Origin: Mugil cephalus
Lineage: Eukaryota > Chordata > Actinopteri > Mugiliformes > Mugilidae
NCBI RefSeq assembly: GCF_022458985.1
Contig: NC_061773.1
Coordinates: 23,408,001 to 23,472,000, forward strand
Direction: 5' to 3'
DNA: 64,000 bases
Made by a program: the position numbers and the translations under genes. Every line of letters begins with the position of its first letter. Position 1 is the first letter of the stretch. Positions 10,862 to 22,039 of this stretch are shown in pieces. The notes beneath the pieces are model-generated. The model was not told the DNA's origin. It saw only the letters and a list, made by a program, of their open reading frames with translations, and ran no database searches.

Positions 10862-11224
10862 GCGTGTCCAAAAACATACACAGACATCAACATAACACAC
10901 TGACAAAATCAACAGTGTGAAAGGAAAAGAAGTCTGGTAATATACAAGTATACAACTGTATTACCATGTGTTAATATGTATTTACATGAAAAACTATGTG
11001 CTTTACTTCTTTACTATTTACAATTTTTACACGGGAGCATTTTAACATTGAAGCATTAGACTTTGTACAGTCTGAACCTCTGAGTCCTGCAGACTCCGTC
11101 TCAGTTATGTTGGATCCAAGATGTTTAAACTCGATCCACAACAATTGGGCCAGTAAGATAAAAGAGTAATAACCAATAAGTAACAACAATGTTTTCGATT
11201 AGTTTTCAATCTGCAAACTAAAAT

Positions 11225-11392
11225 GAAATTTCTCAAGAAAAATAAGTGTAATTTGGGCTCATTGCTGTCTAGCTGTCTAGTCCTGGGTCTCAGTGTTCTG
11301 TCATAAATAAAACATAGGCCAGATTAAACCCTCTAGGGGGCCGCTCATGGCCCGCGGGCCGTATGTTTGACACCTGTGGATTAAACGATACA
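11225..11392 (-). mobile_element. hAT-like terminal fragment
   Basis: It ends with GTATGTTTGACACCTGTG, the reverse complement of the CAGGGGTGTCAAAC-type terminus, preceded by GGCCAGATTAAACCCTCTAG and CTCATGGCCCGCGGGCC. The related remnants are at 4,844-5,745 and 55,195-55,400. Only one end is present. Confidence 0.5.
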
Positions 11393-11399
11393 GCGCTAG

Positions 11400-12090
11400 A
11401 GTGCAGTTTACTAAAAAGAAAAACCTTTTCCTGTCAGAGGTTTACAGAAGTAAGAACATTCTCTGCGATGGAACAGAAAACCTCCACTGGTTTAAGGCAT
11501 CAAAGAGATTAGAGACTTTACCTTCTTTAACTTCCAGTGCTCAGTTCTCAGACACATCACAGAGAATGTGATATCTGCACTTGTAGTTTCCACTATGAAA
11601 GAAGATTCAAGTAAAGACAGCCACATAGAAACACTTTGAGTTCCCCAGTTTGATCATCATCTTAAAACAGGAATTCTGGTTACGGGCTACACGTCTTAAC
11701 TGATTTGAAATACCTAAAGAGACGCTAGATTTAACTTCTATAAACTAAGGAAACAGCATTTAGTACCTCTGCATCACAGGAATGATGCCACGATCACCCA
11801 TCAGCCTCATCTGGATGGTGAAAAGAGCGTGTGTGTGTGTACACTATGTCAAAAATGTAGTTTTAAATGCTTCTGTTTCACCATTTCAAACATGTGAAAT
11901 CAATGACCTTAGCTAAACAAAGACATAAATGTTCATGTTCAATGTTCAAATCACACGTATCTCCTAGACCAACAAGACACAGGGGAGGTGTTTTCCTTTT
12001 CTCTCTGGGTGTGTTCATCCATTTTCCTTTTACTTTACAGGCTGTAACAGCTGGAACAAAGAGCTGACTGTAAAAAAAAAGGCAAATACA
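11400..12090. other. Intergenic, nothing recognised
   Basis: There is a short (GT)n at about 11,828. I saw no coding region, RNA gene or repeat match. Confidence 0.4.
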
Positions 12091-12094
12091 TCAG

Positions 12095-13160
12095 TGTGTA
12101 TAAGCATAAAAACCGGAAAACCACAGCAATGCCATTAAAAATGAGACCGATGAAACTTGCTGACGGTACCAGTGTGCCAGCTTCCACAGTTGGTTCTATC
12201 CATTAATTTTCCTGTTTTCAAAGTCACAGTGACGCCGATATATGTGATTTATATAGTAGCTACATCTAGCTCAACAAGTCCATTGATATTGGGACAAAAG
12301 CATATGTTTGTTTTTGTCGTGCTAGGGATGCTTTACCAGATTCCTGAACATACTATAACTGTATATTTACAATAGTGTAGTATGATAACTTCATGAAAAC
12401 CCATGTCCACATAAGCAACCGAGTGCAATAGATAATGGGAGTTAAAACCAGTTCTAGCCCAGTAGTGGCAAATGACTGATTTAATAGCAGTAAATCTGTT
12501 TACAAGAAAACAAAGTCGCACAATTAAAGGCACTTTTTTCAAATTGTCTTACTCCGAGAAGTTATGGTGGGTTTGCAGCCAGGATTCGAATCCTGAACCT
12601 CACACACTCGAAGCAAGAATCGTACCCATAGAACCTCAAACATCTATTAGCGACTTTATTAGCAACATTTATATATTTTCTCCTACGATACTGTGTGAGA
12701 CTTCAAGTTTCATGAAAACATGACTATAAAAAGAGAAAAATATATATACAGGAATAAGATACAGATGTTGTACATGTGCAGGATCAAACTGTTTAAAGAG
12801 CACGTCTATAAAAAATAGCTGGATGAGGTTTTTGTGATATTGCTTGATGATAGCATCCATCTGTGTTGCTGTGTTAGCCCCAAAAAACAAAACAACGGTA
12901 TAAAAGTAAAGGCTGAAACAGAATCAGTGAAGAAGAGTGAAACAAATTTGCTCATGGTACCAGTTTGATAGCTTCCCGTGATGGATCCATCAGTGCGATT
13001 TGGCCACAGGGTGAAAGAAATAGATCATAATTTAGATCAGATAGTGATGGTATGAAATCAAGCAGCACCTTCTTTTTGTTGAACAAGTCTCAAAAACAAT
13101 CTGTTTGTGTTTGTCCTGCTGGGGAGGCTTAACCTGATCCTTGAAGGTAGTGTCACTAAA
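12095..13160. repeat. Diverged direct duplication around the tRNA-Pro locus
   Basis: Bases about 12,150-12,355 and about 12,945-13,150 align in the same order. GGTACCAGTGTGCCAGCTTCC matches GGTACCAGTTTGATAGCTTCC, and GTTTGTTTTTGTCGTGCTAG matches GTTTGTGTTTGTCCTGCTGG. A tRNA-like sequence on the minus strand follows each copy (12,570-12,641 and 13,621-13,692). This points to duplication of a block that included the tRNA gene. Confidence 0.55.
12570..12641 (-). pseudogene. tRNA-Pro-derived pseudogene
   Basis: A 72-base tRNA-like sequence. The T arm is intact (CAGGATTCGAATCCTG) and the acceptor ends still pair partly (GTTTG with CAAAC). The anticodon stem has mismatches, and the seven-base loop TTCGAGT gives a CGA triplet in the anticodon position. 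Overall similarity and context match the intact tRNA-Pro 1 kb away. I call it a pseudogene because of the broken anticodon stem and altered D arm. Confidence 0.6.
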
Positions 13161-13244
13161 ATTACATTTCAGTAAGAGAAAACTCCAAATCTGTGTCTAA
13201 TAAAGTGCGATTTTAAGTTCCTCAAAAAAGCATTTTCTAAAAAA

Positions 13245-13410
13245 GGCAAATGGACTTTTGAGTTTTGAGAAGACGTTTTGCCACTCATCTAATTAGCTTC
13301 TCCATTTAAAAGGGACTGAGTTTTAAATAGATGGGTCTAAGAGGGGCTCCTTCCTAGTGTGTTTTGGGTGGTCCATAAATACATGGGGTCACTTCCCCAC
13401 GGGGTACAAC
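13245..13410. mobile_element. Penelope-like terminal fragment
   Basis: It contains GAGAAGACGTTTTGCCACTC followed by a GCTTCTCC block. The same arrangement is found at 1,790-1,820 and in degraded form at 21,480-21,510. It lies between the duplicated block and the intact tRNA gene, and explains the greater spacing of that copy. Confidence 0.45.
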
Positions 13411-13620
13411 TGGTAGCAAAGGAGTCTGTCGATTGCTTTCTCCTTTTCCAACTGTTGTAGGTATATTATTAGTTTGGTTTTGTAGGTGTTGGTGAAACAA
13501 TAGAAAAAAGTTAAACCATATTAGTACTGAACAGTTTTGATAAGCATGGACACCAACGTCACCTTAATCTACACAAAAGCTCAGATTTCTTCTTCCACTG
13601 TGGTATAAAGGAAGATTTAA

Positions 13621-13692
13621 GGGCTCGTCCGGGATTTGAACCCGGGACCTCTCGCACCCTAAGCGAGAATCATACCCCTAGACCAACGAGCC
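13621..13692 (-). tRNA. tRNA-Pro (anticodon AGG)
   Basis: Read on the minus strand, 72 bases fold into a complete cloverleaf. The acceptor is GGCTCGT pairing with ACGAGCC, with C as discriminator. The D arm contains GGTCTAGGGG. The anticodon stem TCTCGC/GCGAGA closes a loop TTAGGGT with anticodon AGG. The T arm is CCCGGGTTCAAATCCCGG. There is no intron, and CCA is not encoded, as expected for a eukaryotic nuclear gene. Boxes A and B are intact, so RNA polymerase III transcription is plausible. The first TTTT on the transcribed strand lies roughly 45 bases downstream. It would read CCU codons (and CCC by A34 modification). Confidence 0.95.
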
Positions 13693-13699
13693 ACAAGAA

Positions 13700-15770
13700 A
13701 CACAATCATGTGCATGTTGTTTTTTTCTGAATAGAAACCAATATTTACCAAAGTTTCAGTTTGTGAGCAACATGAGGAGAAGTGCACACACGTCTCCATT
13801 TTGATCACATGCTTTGTTAATTATGGACATTCTTTGGTTTCCCATAATGACTCTTTGCCGCTAAAGTAATTTCCAAAGCCTCTGCAGGCACCAAGCCTTT
13901 AATCCAATTGTTTCCATGGCGCTTCACTTTCCCAGCATGCCCCATTTAAAGTCAAGAAGTTCATGTTTATCATATTTATGACCATTTGACTGTATTTAAT
14001 TTAATGTATTTAATTCCTGACATTACCATGAAGATTATAATGTGTGGTATATTTGAGGCTGTAAAATAAATAAATAAATATAAAATGTTTGGATTACTTG
14101 GATACATGCAGCTCTGTCAGTTATACACATAACTCATTAAAAATGAAAACAGCTACCCAACAATATCTTTTAGAGAGCAATAAAAAGCATATTGGTGGGT
14201 CTCTAATTCCTTTCTATCTGACAGCCGTGATGGATTCAGCCATAAAAGAGGCTGCGCACAGACCGGCCTTGTAAGGTGTGATTGAGTTCAGATATTGTAA
14301 TGCATGGCGAGTGTCTGTTTGTGTTTACAGCATAATTTGTATTCATTTCATATTAAAATGGAGAGTCAGACATTTACTGGTGTTACTTTAAGGCACAGGG
14401 AGCTCGCATGAGTCCATGTCAATTATTTATCTATCTAGCACGACATGGCTTTTATTTGTTGCCTTTCTGCTGATGTGGTCTCAACAAAGCTTTAGCATCT
14501 TGTTTTTGTGGCCCTCTTGAGACCCTCCGTGACTATAGATTACATCCTTGGTAACATCCTTGAATCGCTCTTCAATCAACTTGTTTCTCACAGGGTTTTC
14601 ATATGTCTACGACATTTTAAACAGACAGGCGTTTTCTCATTGTGGTCATCTCAGTAACCGCATGTGACGTCCTACTTCATGCACATGAAGTTCCTCAGAA
14701 ATTTGAATTTCGGCATGCCATGTTTAGTAAATGCAGAATACTAAAGAATAACAGGCTAGACTTTATGGAGGCAGAAAGATAAGTCCTGGCAGGATTTTTT
14801 ACTGAGGCAGGCATAACCATATCAGTGGCATGAGATAAAAAGTCCAGACTCCTCATCTCTTATTATTATTATTATTAATAATAATAATAATAATAATACG
14901 TAGTGACCAAAGGTATTCACAACATAAAAACCATGACGTGTCAAGATTATGCGTCGTAGAAAACTTTATTCTTCAACTTTGAAAACGTTGAATTATTAAT
15001 TTATGATTTAAAAGAGTCTCCTTTTTCCATCTTATTTCCCTACTTTATAGCCTTCGTGCAGCATATGAATTTTCATTGCTGTTCATGCTATACTTTATCT
15101 TTTTTATTTGAATAGAGCATACATAATCTCCCCACTGACGCAAGCTACATTTAAGTGAGCATGGAAATGGAATTTGTACTTTGACAGGTTGCATATCTTC
15201 ATCATCTCCTAAATTAAATAAAATTCTCATTTTCCCAATTTTCCACCAGTACTGCAAGGGCAAGAAGACTGAATTAGAAATATTATTAAAACCTTCAATC
15301 AGACCAGTTCATGAAGAATCATGACCCTTGTTCAACAGGACAGAAAACACAGTGAGTCAAACGTACAGTTGTGAGAAATGTTTCCAGCTCAGTCCCCTAT
15401 TCAGTTTTATGCTACGCTTTATTATCTACTTTTAATTTACATCTGCTTTTCCTTTCAGCTGTTACATTTCACTAAAGCTGAAGTCTATTCTACCACGACA
15501 GTCGTACTACTTCACGCGGACAGAGAAGGCTGCAGTACATGTGGGTAAATTTCATGCTAACCTTAATGCTATAAACAGAAAAGGCTTCAGACAAATACTG
15601 CCTTTTTTTTTTTTTTATTACTCCAGCTACATTATATTATCTTTAAAGTACTATTAAAGTGCTATTAAACGCTATCAGTTGTGAAGATTCACATACATAA
15701 TACATATCTGCATATTTATCATGTAGTATTCATAAGCACCTGTGTTTATTTTCATTTCTTTTGTGTTTTA
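13700..15770. other. Intergenic, nothing coding recognised
   Basis: This is AT-rich sequence with a short palindromic (ATT)n(AAT)n tract at 14,864-14,898. Small ORFs such as 14,089 plus and 15,045 minus show no known domain. Confidence 0.45.
14864..14898. repeat. (ATT)n/(AAT)n palindromic microsatellite
   Basis: ATT units run directly into AAT units, so the tract is self-complementary about its centre at about 14,880. It is a simple repeat that can form a cruciform. Confidence 0.85.
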
Positions 15771-15771
15771 T

Positions 15772-16800
15772 TAGTTTATATTGTTGCTGTGGTTGTAGAG
15801 CATGTTTTTTTCCCCTTGGTGTCAGTGAATGCACCATGAGAGAGATGGAGGTTATGGGAGAGTGAAGGTGTTTATGGTTGTGCTGACAGCAGACTGTGTT
15901 CAAGTTTCAATAAACTTGCAGAAAAGCCTCTGTAGCTTCTTTTCTTTCTTTCTTTCTTTCTTTCTTTTTTTTTCGCCAACAGTCTTTTATGTACAGTTAC
16001 CTGCCTTGAACATGGACATGTCAAACCCCCCACCGCTCGCCCATTCAGGTGTTTTGGTTCTTGGTTGGGAATCAGGTTTGTGAGTTCATTGTATAAGGAA
16101 AAAGTAAAACAAATGCATTTCTGAAATATTAAGTTCTGCAAAGTGAGACCATGTACATGTCTCCAGATTCATCCATTACACGTGACAAATCTGTACTCCG
16201 TATAAAGTAAATGAAGGAGTCCTAGATCTAGTGAAAATCATGTTGTTGATGTTTCATTTTATATGTGATGGGAGCTGTAGATAGCTTAGACAACCACCTC
16301 CTTATGCTTGAACCTTTGGTGACTATCTGTAGCTTCTTTTGGGTGAATCGTTACAGTTCAAGAGTATAGATTTCATTGTTGCGAAGACTCACTTTCTAGT
16401 GTGTTTTTTCATGTGTGTCATCATCAACTACTTGACGTTGACTTTCACAACATGTTACTAGACTTTTAAAAAATTGGAAATCATTTGTTGTGTTCTATTA
16501 GTTGACATTGATGCTGTGGTTGTAGAGAATGTTTTTTGTCCTTGATGTCAGTGAATGCACCATGAGAGAGATGGAAGTTAAGGTAGACTGATGGTGTTTG
16601 TGGTGTTGCAGACAGTTGACCGTGTTCAAGCTTGAACAACCTTGCAGAAAAGCCTCTGTAGCTTCTTTTGTGTGAGACAATATATACTCAATTCAAGAAT
16701 ATAAATTTCATTTGTAGTGTGTTTTTTTCATGTGTGTCATCATCGACTATTTCACCACATATTAGTTGACTTTAAAAAATTGGACGTCATTCAACCCTGA
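15772..16800. repeat. Tandem duplication of a ~300-bp unit, first copy split by an insertion
   Basis: The second copy (about 16,496-16,800) matches the first in two pieces. Part 1 is 15,775-15,943, sharing GTCAGTGAATGCACCATGAG and GCAGAAAAGCCTCTGTAGCT. Part 2 is 16,326-16,480, sharing TTTCATGTGTGTCATCATC. The two pieces of copy 1 are separated by the 382-bp insert described in the next entry. The unit has no convincing ORF. Confidence 0.75.
15944..16325 (-). mobile_element. Retroposed insertion with 15-bp target-site duplication
   Basis: The insert is flanked by identical TCTGTAGCTTCTTTT at 15,929-15,943 and 16,326-16,340, while the undisrupted second copy of the host duplication has this sequence once. 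The insert begins with (CTTT)n and a T-run, which is the reverse complement of an A-rich tail. This indicates a minus-oriented, tail-primed retroposon. I do not recognise the body. Read on the minus strand it starts near GTCACCAAAGGTTCAAGC, which could hold a box-B-like GGTTCAAGC, but that is weak. Confidence 0.7.
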
Positions 16801-18925
16801 GTAGATACTAAGTTTTTGTCTGTAAGCAATATGTTGAAAAGTGCAGTTTCTGTTTTGATCACGGTCAAAATAGCTTCTGTCTTTTTATGCTGATGGATAT
16901 TTTCTAGCTTTGTATTATTGTATCCTCGATTTTATAAAAAACCTTCATGTTAACGCGACACGACAGCAGATACGACACTGCTGACAATCTTAATTTGGAT
17001 AATTGCGTGTAAACAGATAAAATGAGCTATGTCCACAGTACAAATGATTCCACTGAGAGCTGTCATGTGCTGGGGACTACAGGGCCTTGTGGCTGACAGT
17101 GTGGAGATCAGGGCACTGAAAATCTCTGTGGAGATATGAAACTAAATCAATCAGAAAACAAATCAGGTCACATTGTAGTATTAATACCCAACTTCCTTTA
17201 TTGTGAGTCACTAATTTCCCTTGGAATACATCAGAATGATAGACGGACACTATCAAAGACTCATATGTCTCTGTGTGGGTGTGAGAGAGAGGGCAGAGTG
17301 GAACTGAATTTAGCCAGAAATCTTTCATGTATTTATGGAATGTAAACTATGTAAACTCTCCTTAGCAGAGAACACATTTTTTCTTGGTTCACACTGATGT
17401 CTTCTCACATGACGTTTTTAAAATTCAGAAGAATCCAGATGATCTGAGGTGATCTGAGTTGGTTTCTGATCACACTCATACAGCGATCCAGCTGCCGTGA
17501 GACCTGTTGGGTCATTTTATCAACTCACACGGCTGGTTTGGATTAGTCAGTTAGTCAGTATCTTCACAAAAAATCATGACTCAGGCAACGTGGAGATCAA
17601 AAGGAAACAAATAGTTTTTCCTATTTCCTCTCTTTATCTGCACAGGTACTGCAGCTCGGAGAACAAGATGTTATTCAAAGTAATTTAATAAAAACTATTC
17701 AGTCATGTGTTTGCTTTTAGACCAGAGAGGAGAAACAAAGTGACGCGTAAGGGATTGTTATGTGATCAAAGACCCTGAATGATGGAGTGTTACAACAAAC
17801 AACATGGAGATTAAGCGAGTTCTCCAGTGTCACCATCATGGATCAAGGCTGGCAACAAAAAGGGGAGGACCCGCCAGTGTGCAACAACTGATTTAGTACA
17901 GGATCAAGTTCCTGAAATGTTTCATCCTACAGTTCCCATTTTTTTGGCAGGGAGCCCTCTTCGGCCTCAATTCGTCTTCATCTATCAAATAAAAGTTAGT
18001 TTAAAAAGAGTTCAATCACAGCTCCGCTGACATTAACGTTCCAGTTCTGTGAAATAAACCTCATCTCCTCAAACCAGACTTGGGGAATAAAGCTTACGAA
18101 AGGTACTACATCGCTCTCATCCCCACATCCTGGGTTGCGAGACAACAGTTATATTACCGTCCAGAGGCAGATGAGGAGGCCTTTCAATTTTCCAGGACAC
18201 TGCACAGGAGCAGATTTAAGCTACAACTACAAACATGAAACAGACAAGCATGTGTCATCAGAAAGAAAATTTACAAAGCACAGCAGAGCTAGCTGATTGG
18301 TTATGGCCACTTTCCCTTCTCAATGAGCCAAACACAGATGATGTAATGGGCCTCATCAAAAACCAGCTTTGTTGTAGCACCGTTATTATTTCTCTGAAGA
18401 GGTCCATGCTGGCCCATTGACACCCATGGTGAGATCTCTGGGCACCAGAGGGGGAATAAAGTTAGCAGGCTGACTGTGTGTCTGTTTTCTACTCTGACGT
18501 GTAGTGGCGGTGCACCAACTCCCCAAATTAAAAGCAAGCTGTAGAACAGATGCAAAACTGCGAGCCATCTGCACTGAGGCAGCATTCTGCATCCTCCTGT
18601 ATCTGATCAAAACCCACTGATAAAGCATGTATTCTATTCAAGTGTAAGATGGGAGGAAACAAGATTAGGTGAACACGAGCAGTGAGAGACATTACCAGCA
18701 GAGTAAAACTTTCTGGTCATCAGTGAATGCAAAGGGAATGTAAAACCAGAGTATAGTTTATCATTCAGTAGAATTCTTTGATAGATAATTGCCTGCCTTC
18801 TTATACCAGTAAGACATAAAATGATGCAAACATTTACACAAAATTTGATGTTTAATGTGCTATATCAGCTAGAGTCAGTGAAATCTATCAGACCTGCTGG
18901 GCTTGTTTTCTTTTCCTATTCACGC
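16800..18925. other. Intergenic, no gene recognised
   Basis: Many overlapping ORFs under 100 aa lie on both strands, for example 18,301-18,585 minus and 17,827-18,030 plus. None has a recognisable domain. A phrase at 17,845 (AAGGCTGGCAACAAAAAG) resembles one in GNL3 intron 7 at 56,690 and may mark an undefined repeat. Confidence 0.4.
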
Positions 18926-18929
18926 TGTG

Positions 18930-19060
18930 CACATCCGACTTCAAGTGCGACACATGTCGTGCCACCTGCAGAAGTTGTCAGATGCAATTGTGGGGTGTCT
19001 CGGGGACGGACAGGAGCAGGAGCAGAAGACCCTGGTGAACAGATCACAGCAGATTTCAGG
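18930..19060 (+). mobile_element. LINE reverse-transcriptase scrap
   Basis: It is similar to 3,088-3,190: ACATCCGACTTCAAGTGCGA followed by GTGTCTCGGGGACGGACAGG and GACCCTGGTGAACA. It corresponds to the region just after the RT catalytic motif. Only about 130 bases are left. Confidence 0.5.
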
Positions 19061-19416
19061 TTCAGGTTAAGCCTGTCACGATAATCAGTTAATCAATTAA
19101 TCAGTTAATCATGTAATAAATGAAAACAAACTGGATGTTTTTTTTTTTTTGCCGGTGGGTTGGTTCAAAGAGGAATGAATGGAGCCAACCGTCATGTCAG
19201 TAGCTGGATGTATATGGAGAAAAATATTCCAATTAGAATCAGTTTAGAATCCCAAACCGAATATATATGTATGAACACCTAGTTTGGAATAAACAGGCCC
19301 AAACTGAATCACAGCGGTAGAATATTTCTTTTCCCAAACCGATCAAAAGACATATCGGATCGAAGACAGGCTCTGTTCTGTCTGCTCAGGCTCTGTCTTG
19401 ACAACAACATGTCAGC

Positions 19417-19951
19417 CAGTGCGTTTACATGCACTTTAAAAAAAAAAACGACTTATTGCCTTAATCGGACTATAACAGGAGAACTTAAGTGCATGTAAAC
19501 ACGTTCCCATTATCCGATTGAGACACCCAGATGATGCGACTGAATCGAAGTTTTCAATCGGATAATGCGTGTGCGCATGCTCCACAACCACTGCGCTGGC
19601 ATGTGACCCCGGAACAAAGACGTCCAAGAAAGCCGGCCGAAGAAGAAAAAGAAGACAAACGGAGCCGTCTGAAGGATAGCGCGGATCTTACCTGCACCAG
19701 AGGTAGTGCGAACATTATGTACCAGATTGAAAAATGTACTATTATCCGTCTGGTTGTTGTTTGAATGCCGGTCCGCCGCATGAACGACTCTTGTTTATTA
19801 TATGATGTAATAGGTCAACCCGGAAATCAGGCCGTATTAACGTGGTATTAACCCGATGAAAGACACGTATCGCCACCTAGTGTGGAGGAGGAGAACAGTT
19901 ATTCGAATTTTGAGCATTAAGCTCGATTAAGCTCTGCATGTAAACGCACTG
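19417..19951. mobile_element. MITE with perfect 17-bp terminal inverted repeats
   Basis: CAGTGCGTTTACATGCA at 19,417-19,433 is repeated exactly, inverted, at 19,935-19,951. The 535-bp interior contains CGCCACCTAGTGTGGAGGAG, CGGATAAT-type repeats and no transposase. A shorter, inverted and more diverged copy lies in GNL3 intron 7 at 56,859-57,260. The ORFs at 19,531-19,781 on both strands are inside it and are not genes. I saw no obvious target duplication. Confidence 0.75.
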
Positions 19952-19975
19952 AGTGACGTTTCGTCTGGTTAAAAT

Positions 19976-20930
19976 ATGGCGTCATCCAAACAGAGCACAC
20001 AGAACTTCCTGATCTTCAGATGGGTCAAGGACAGAACAAGCAAACCTCTCAAACACCAACAAAAAGAGACTGTTCTATACACATTCCCCTCTTCAGTGCT
20101 TCCACTAAGAGCACCTTACAATCAAGCTGTTGCCTTTAGATGCATGACCTACCAATACCCACACTCTTCTAAAATGACCCCAACTAGAATGAATCGTTTT
20201 ATGCTTTAAACTCAAGAACTTTCTTTCATATAAAAGAAAGATGATGTTTTTTTTTCTTATATTTTGGTCACCAAAAGAATTATTTCATGTTTGACGTGTT
20301 CATTTATCACTTTTTATTCACATTTTCTCACATGAGAATGATTTCATATTTTACATAATAATAATAATAATCGGTTGTATATAGAGCTTTTCTAAATATC
20401 TGAAGAGGTGGGTTACCACCACCAGTTACACCTGCCCTTCATCCGCTCACACAGTCACACATTGGTGGTGGTGGTAAACAACCTCAGCAGTTTGATGATG
20501 ATAACACAACATTATGAGGTATGGTACATTGTATGTTGCTGTGTAAAAATAACCCTCAATGTGGTGACACTGCTGCCATTAAATGTGTAGATCAACAGTA
20601 AATGTTCGCTTGACATTTACAGTTGATAAAAATCAATGGTTCCTTGGGTTAACCATAGAAAGTGCTTAAGGTAATTTATGGAACAATTTATGTTGGGAAA
20701 AGTGTGGTGCTGATCCAAAAATGCAATTACTTAAATAATATAACAAATCCAAATGGCCTTGCGTCAAAGGCAACTTATCTGAGGAATACATGGAAGATTA
20801 AACAATGAAAATGTAAAATTACAAAGATATTGCAACCACTGGGGTCACGTCAAACTTCTTGGGGACAGAAGTCAAACCTGAATAAATAGATGGCAGATTA
20901 AATCTCAGTCCACCTCCTCTGTTTAGAGAA
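19976..20930. other. Intergenic, nothing coding recognised
   Basis: A near-perfect 15-bp hairpin (20,591-20,605 with 20,613-20,627, one mismatch) is the only structure noticed. The ORF 19,976-20,209 has no known domain. Confidence 0.4.
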
Positions 20931-20934
20931 GGTT

Positions 20935-21062
20935 ATTCCACTTTGACATAGATAAGTTCCTTTCAGAACATCTGTCCTCTGTGGCCGTTGGTATCTTCAA
21001 AGGAGTGTCCTTTGTCCTTCAAGTGGAGGTGGACTGCTGAGTCGTCCCCTGATGTACTGAGT
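20935..21062 (-). mobile_element. Penelope-like ORF fragment
   Basis: The minus-strand translation contains DSAVHLHLKDKGHSFED followed by a frame break and ELIYVKVE. I recognise this as the C-terminal region of a fish Penelope-like retroelement ORF (GIY-YIG endonuclease side). It is about 40 codons long and broken. A second copy of a neighbouring segment is at 21,776-21,870. Confidence 0.5.
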
Positions 21063-21479
21063 GTTGGACCATGCATTTGTGACAGGTAAGTACCCAGCCA
21101 TTATGGAAATAGTGGCACCAGTTTCTGGTGGGTGTTACATCTGTCTATCTATTTATGTATCTACTGTATCTGTCTGTCATAATAAAGTAAAATACATTAA
21201 TTCAGTACATGTCTTTAAAACTCGGGTGCAATTCAAGATTCAAGGTTACATTTAACATTCAATAATTAAATTAATACTAAAAAGGGACAATTGAGACAGT
21301 CAATATAGCAGAAAGAGGTTGCCATATCCTATAAAATATAACTCTGCAGAATGCATTTAACCATTTCTAGTTCAGTCTCCGGTGAACTAACAGAGCTAAC
21401 AGACTCACTAATCTTCAGCTTGATAACTACATTTACTGGGCACACGAAGCTGAAATGGCAGCAACTCGTTTTCCTTCTT

Positions 21480-21900
21480 TGTCTTCTTGAGAAAGCGTCA
21501 CCGCTCATCCAAGTGGTTCCTTTATCTCTGAATAACTAGCGGGGAGTTCAGGTTTTTATAAGAGTCCCGTTAATGACCGTGAGCATGATCCACCCAGTCA
21601 GAAGAAGAAGAAGAAGCCGCTCGGATGAACCTGGCCGGTGTTCTGTTTTTCCAGAGAGAGGCTCTCTAACGACCCATTAAAGGTCAGAAGCCCCAGACTC
21701 ACGGGGTAATTGTCAGCCAAACCTCATTGTTACAGGCACAGATGTTCAGACTGTGGCTGATAATTAGTGCCTCAGTCAACCTCCCGGGTTCAGAGAGGGG
21801 TTTTCCAACTTAACACGCTTGTCCTCTTTTACTCCCCTGTCAAACCATCTGTCTTCTCTGACCAGAACATATCCCTCCTCTCCTTTGTTCACTTGTTTAT
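21480..21900 (-). mobile_element. Second Penelope-like 3' fragment
   Basis: The minus strand at about 21,776-21,870 encodes VREDRWFDRGVKEDKRVKLE and PSLNPGG, the same protein region as at 20.9 kb. Below it lies a CTCATCCAAGTGG block (about 21,507) related to the termini at 1.8 and 13.3 kb. Stops interrupt the frame after GG. Confidence 0.5.
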
Positions 21901-22039
21901 TTTTTTTTTGAGATTTCACCATTGCAACCATCAAGATAGTCGGTGTTTTTGGAAGCCGCAGTGATGCACGCCATTTGTGGAAGTGATTCATCGATATGCA
22001 GCTCAGAACGCAACGTGGTTGCATAATCTGACGCACTTA

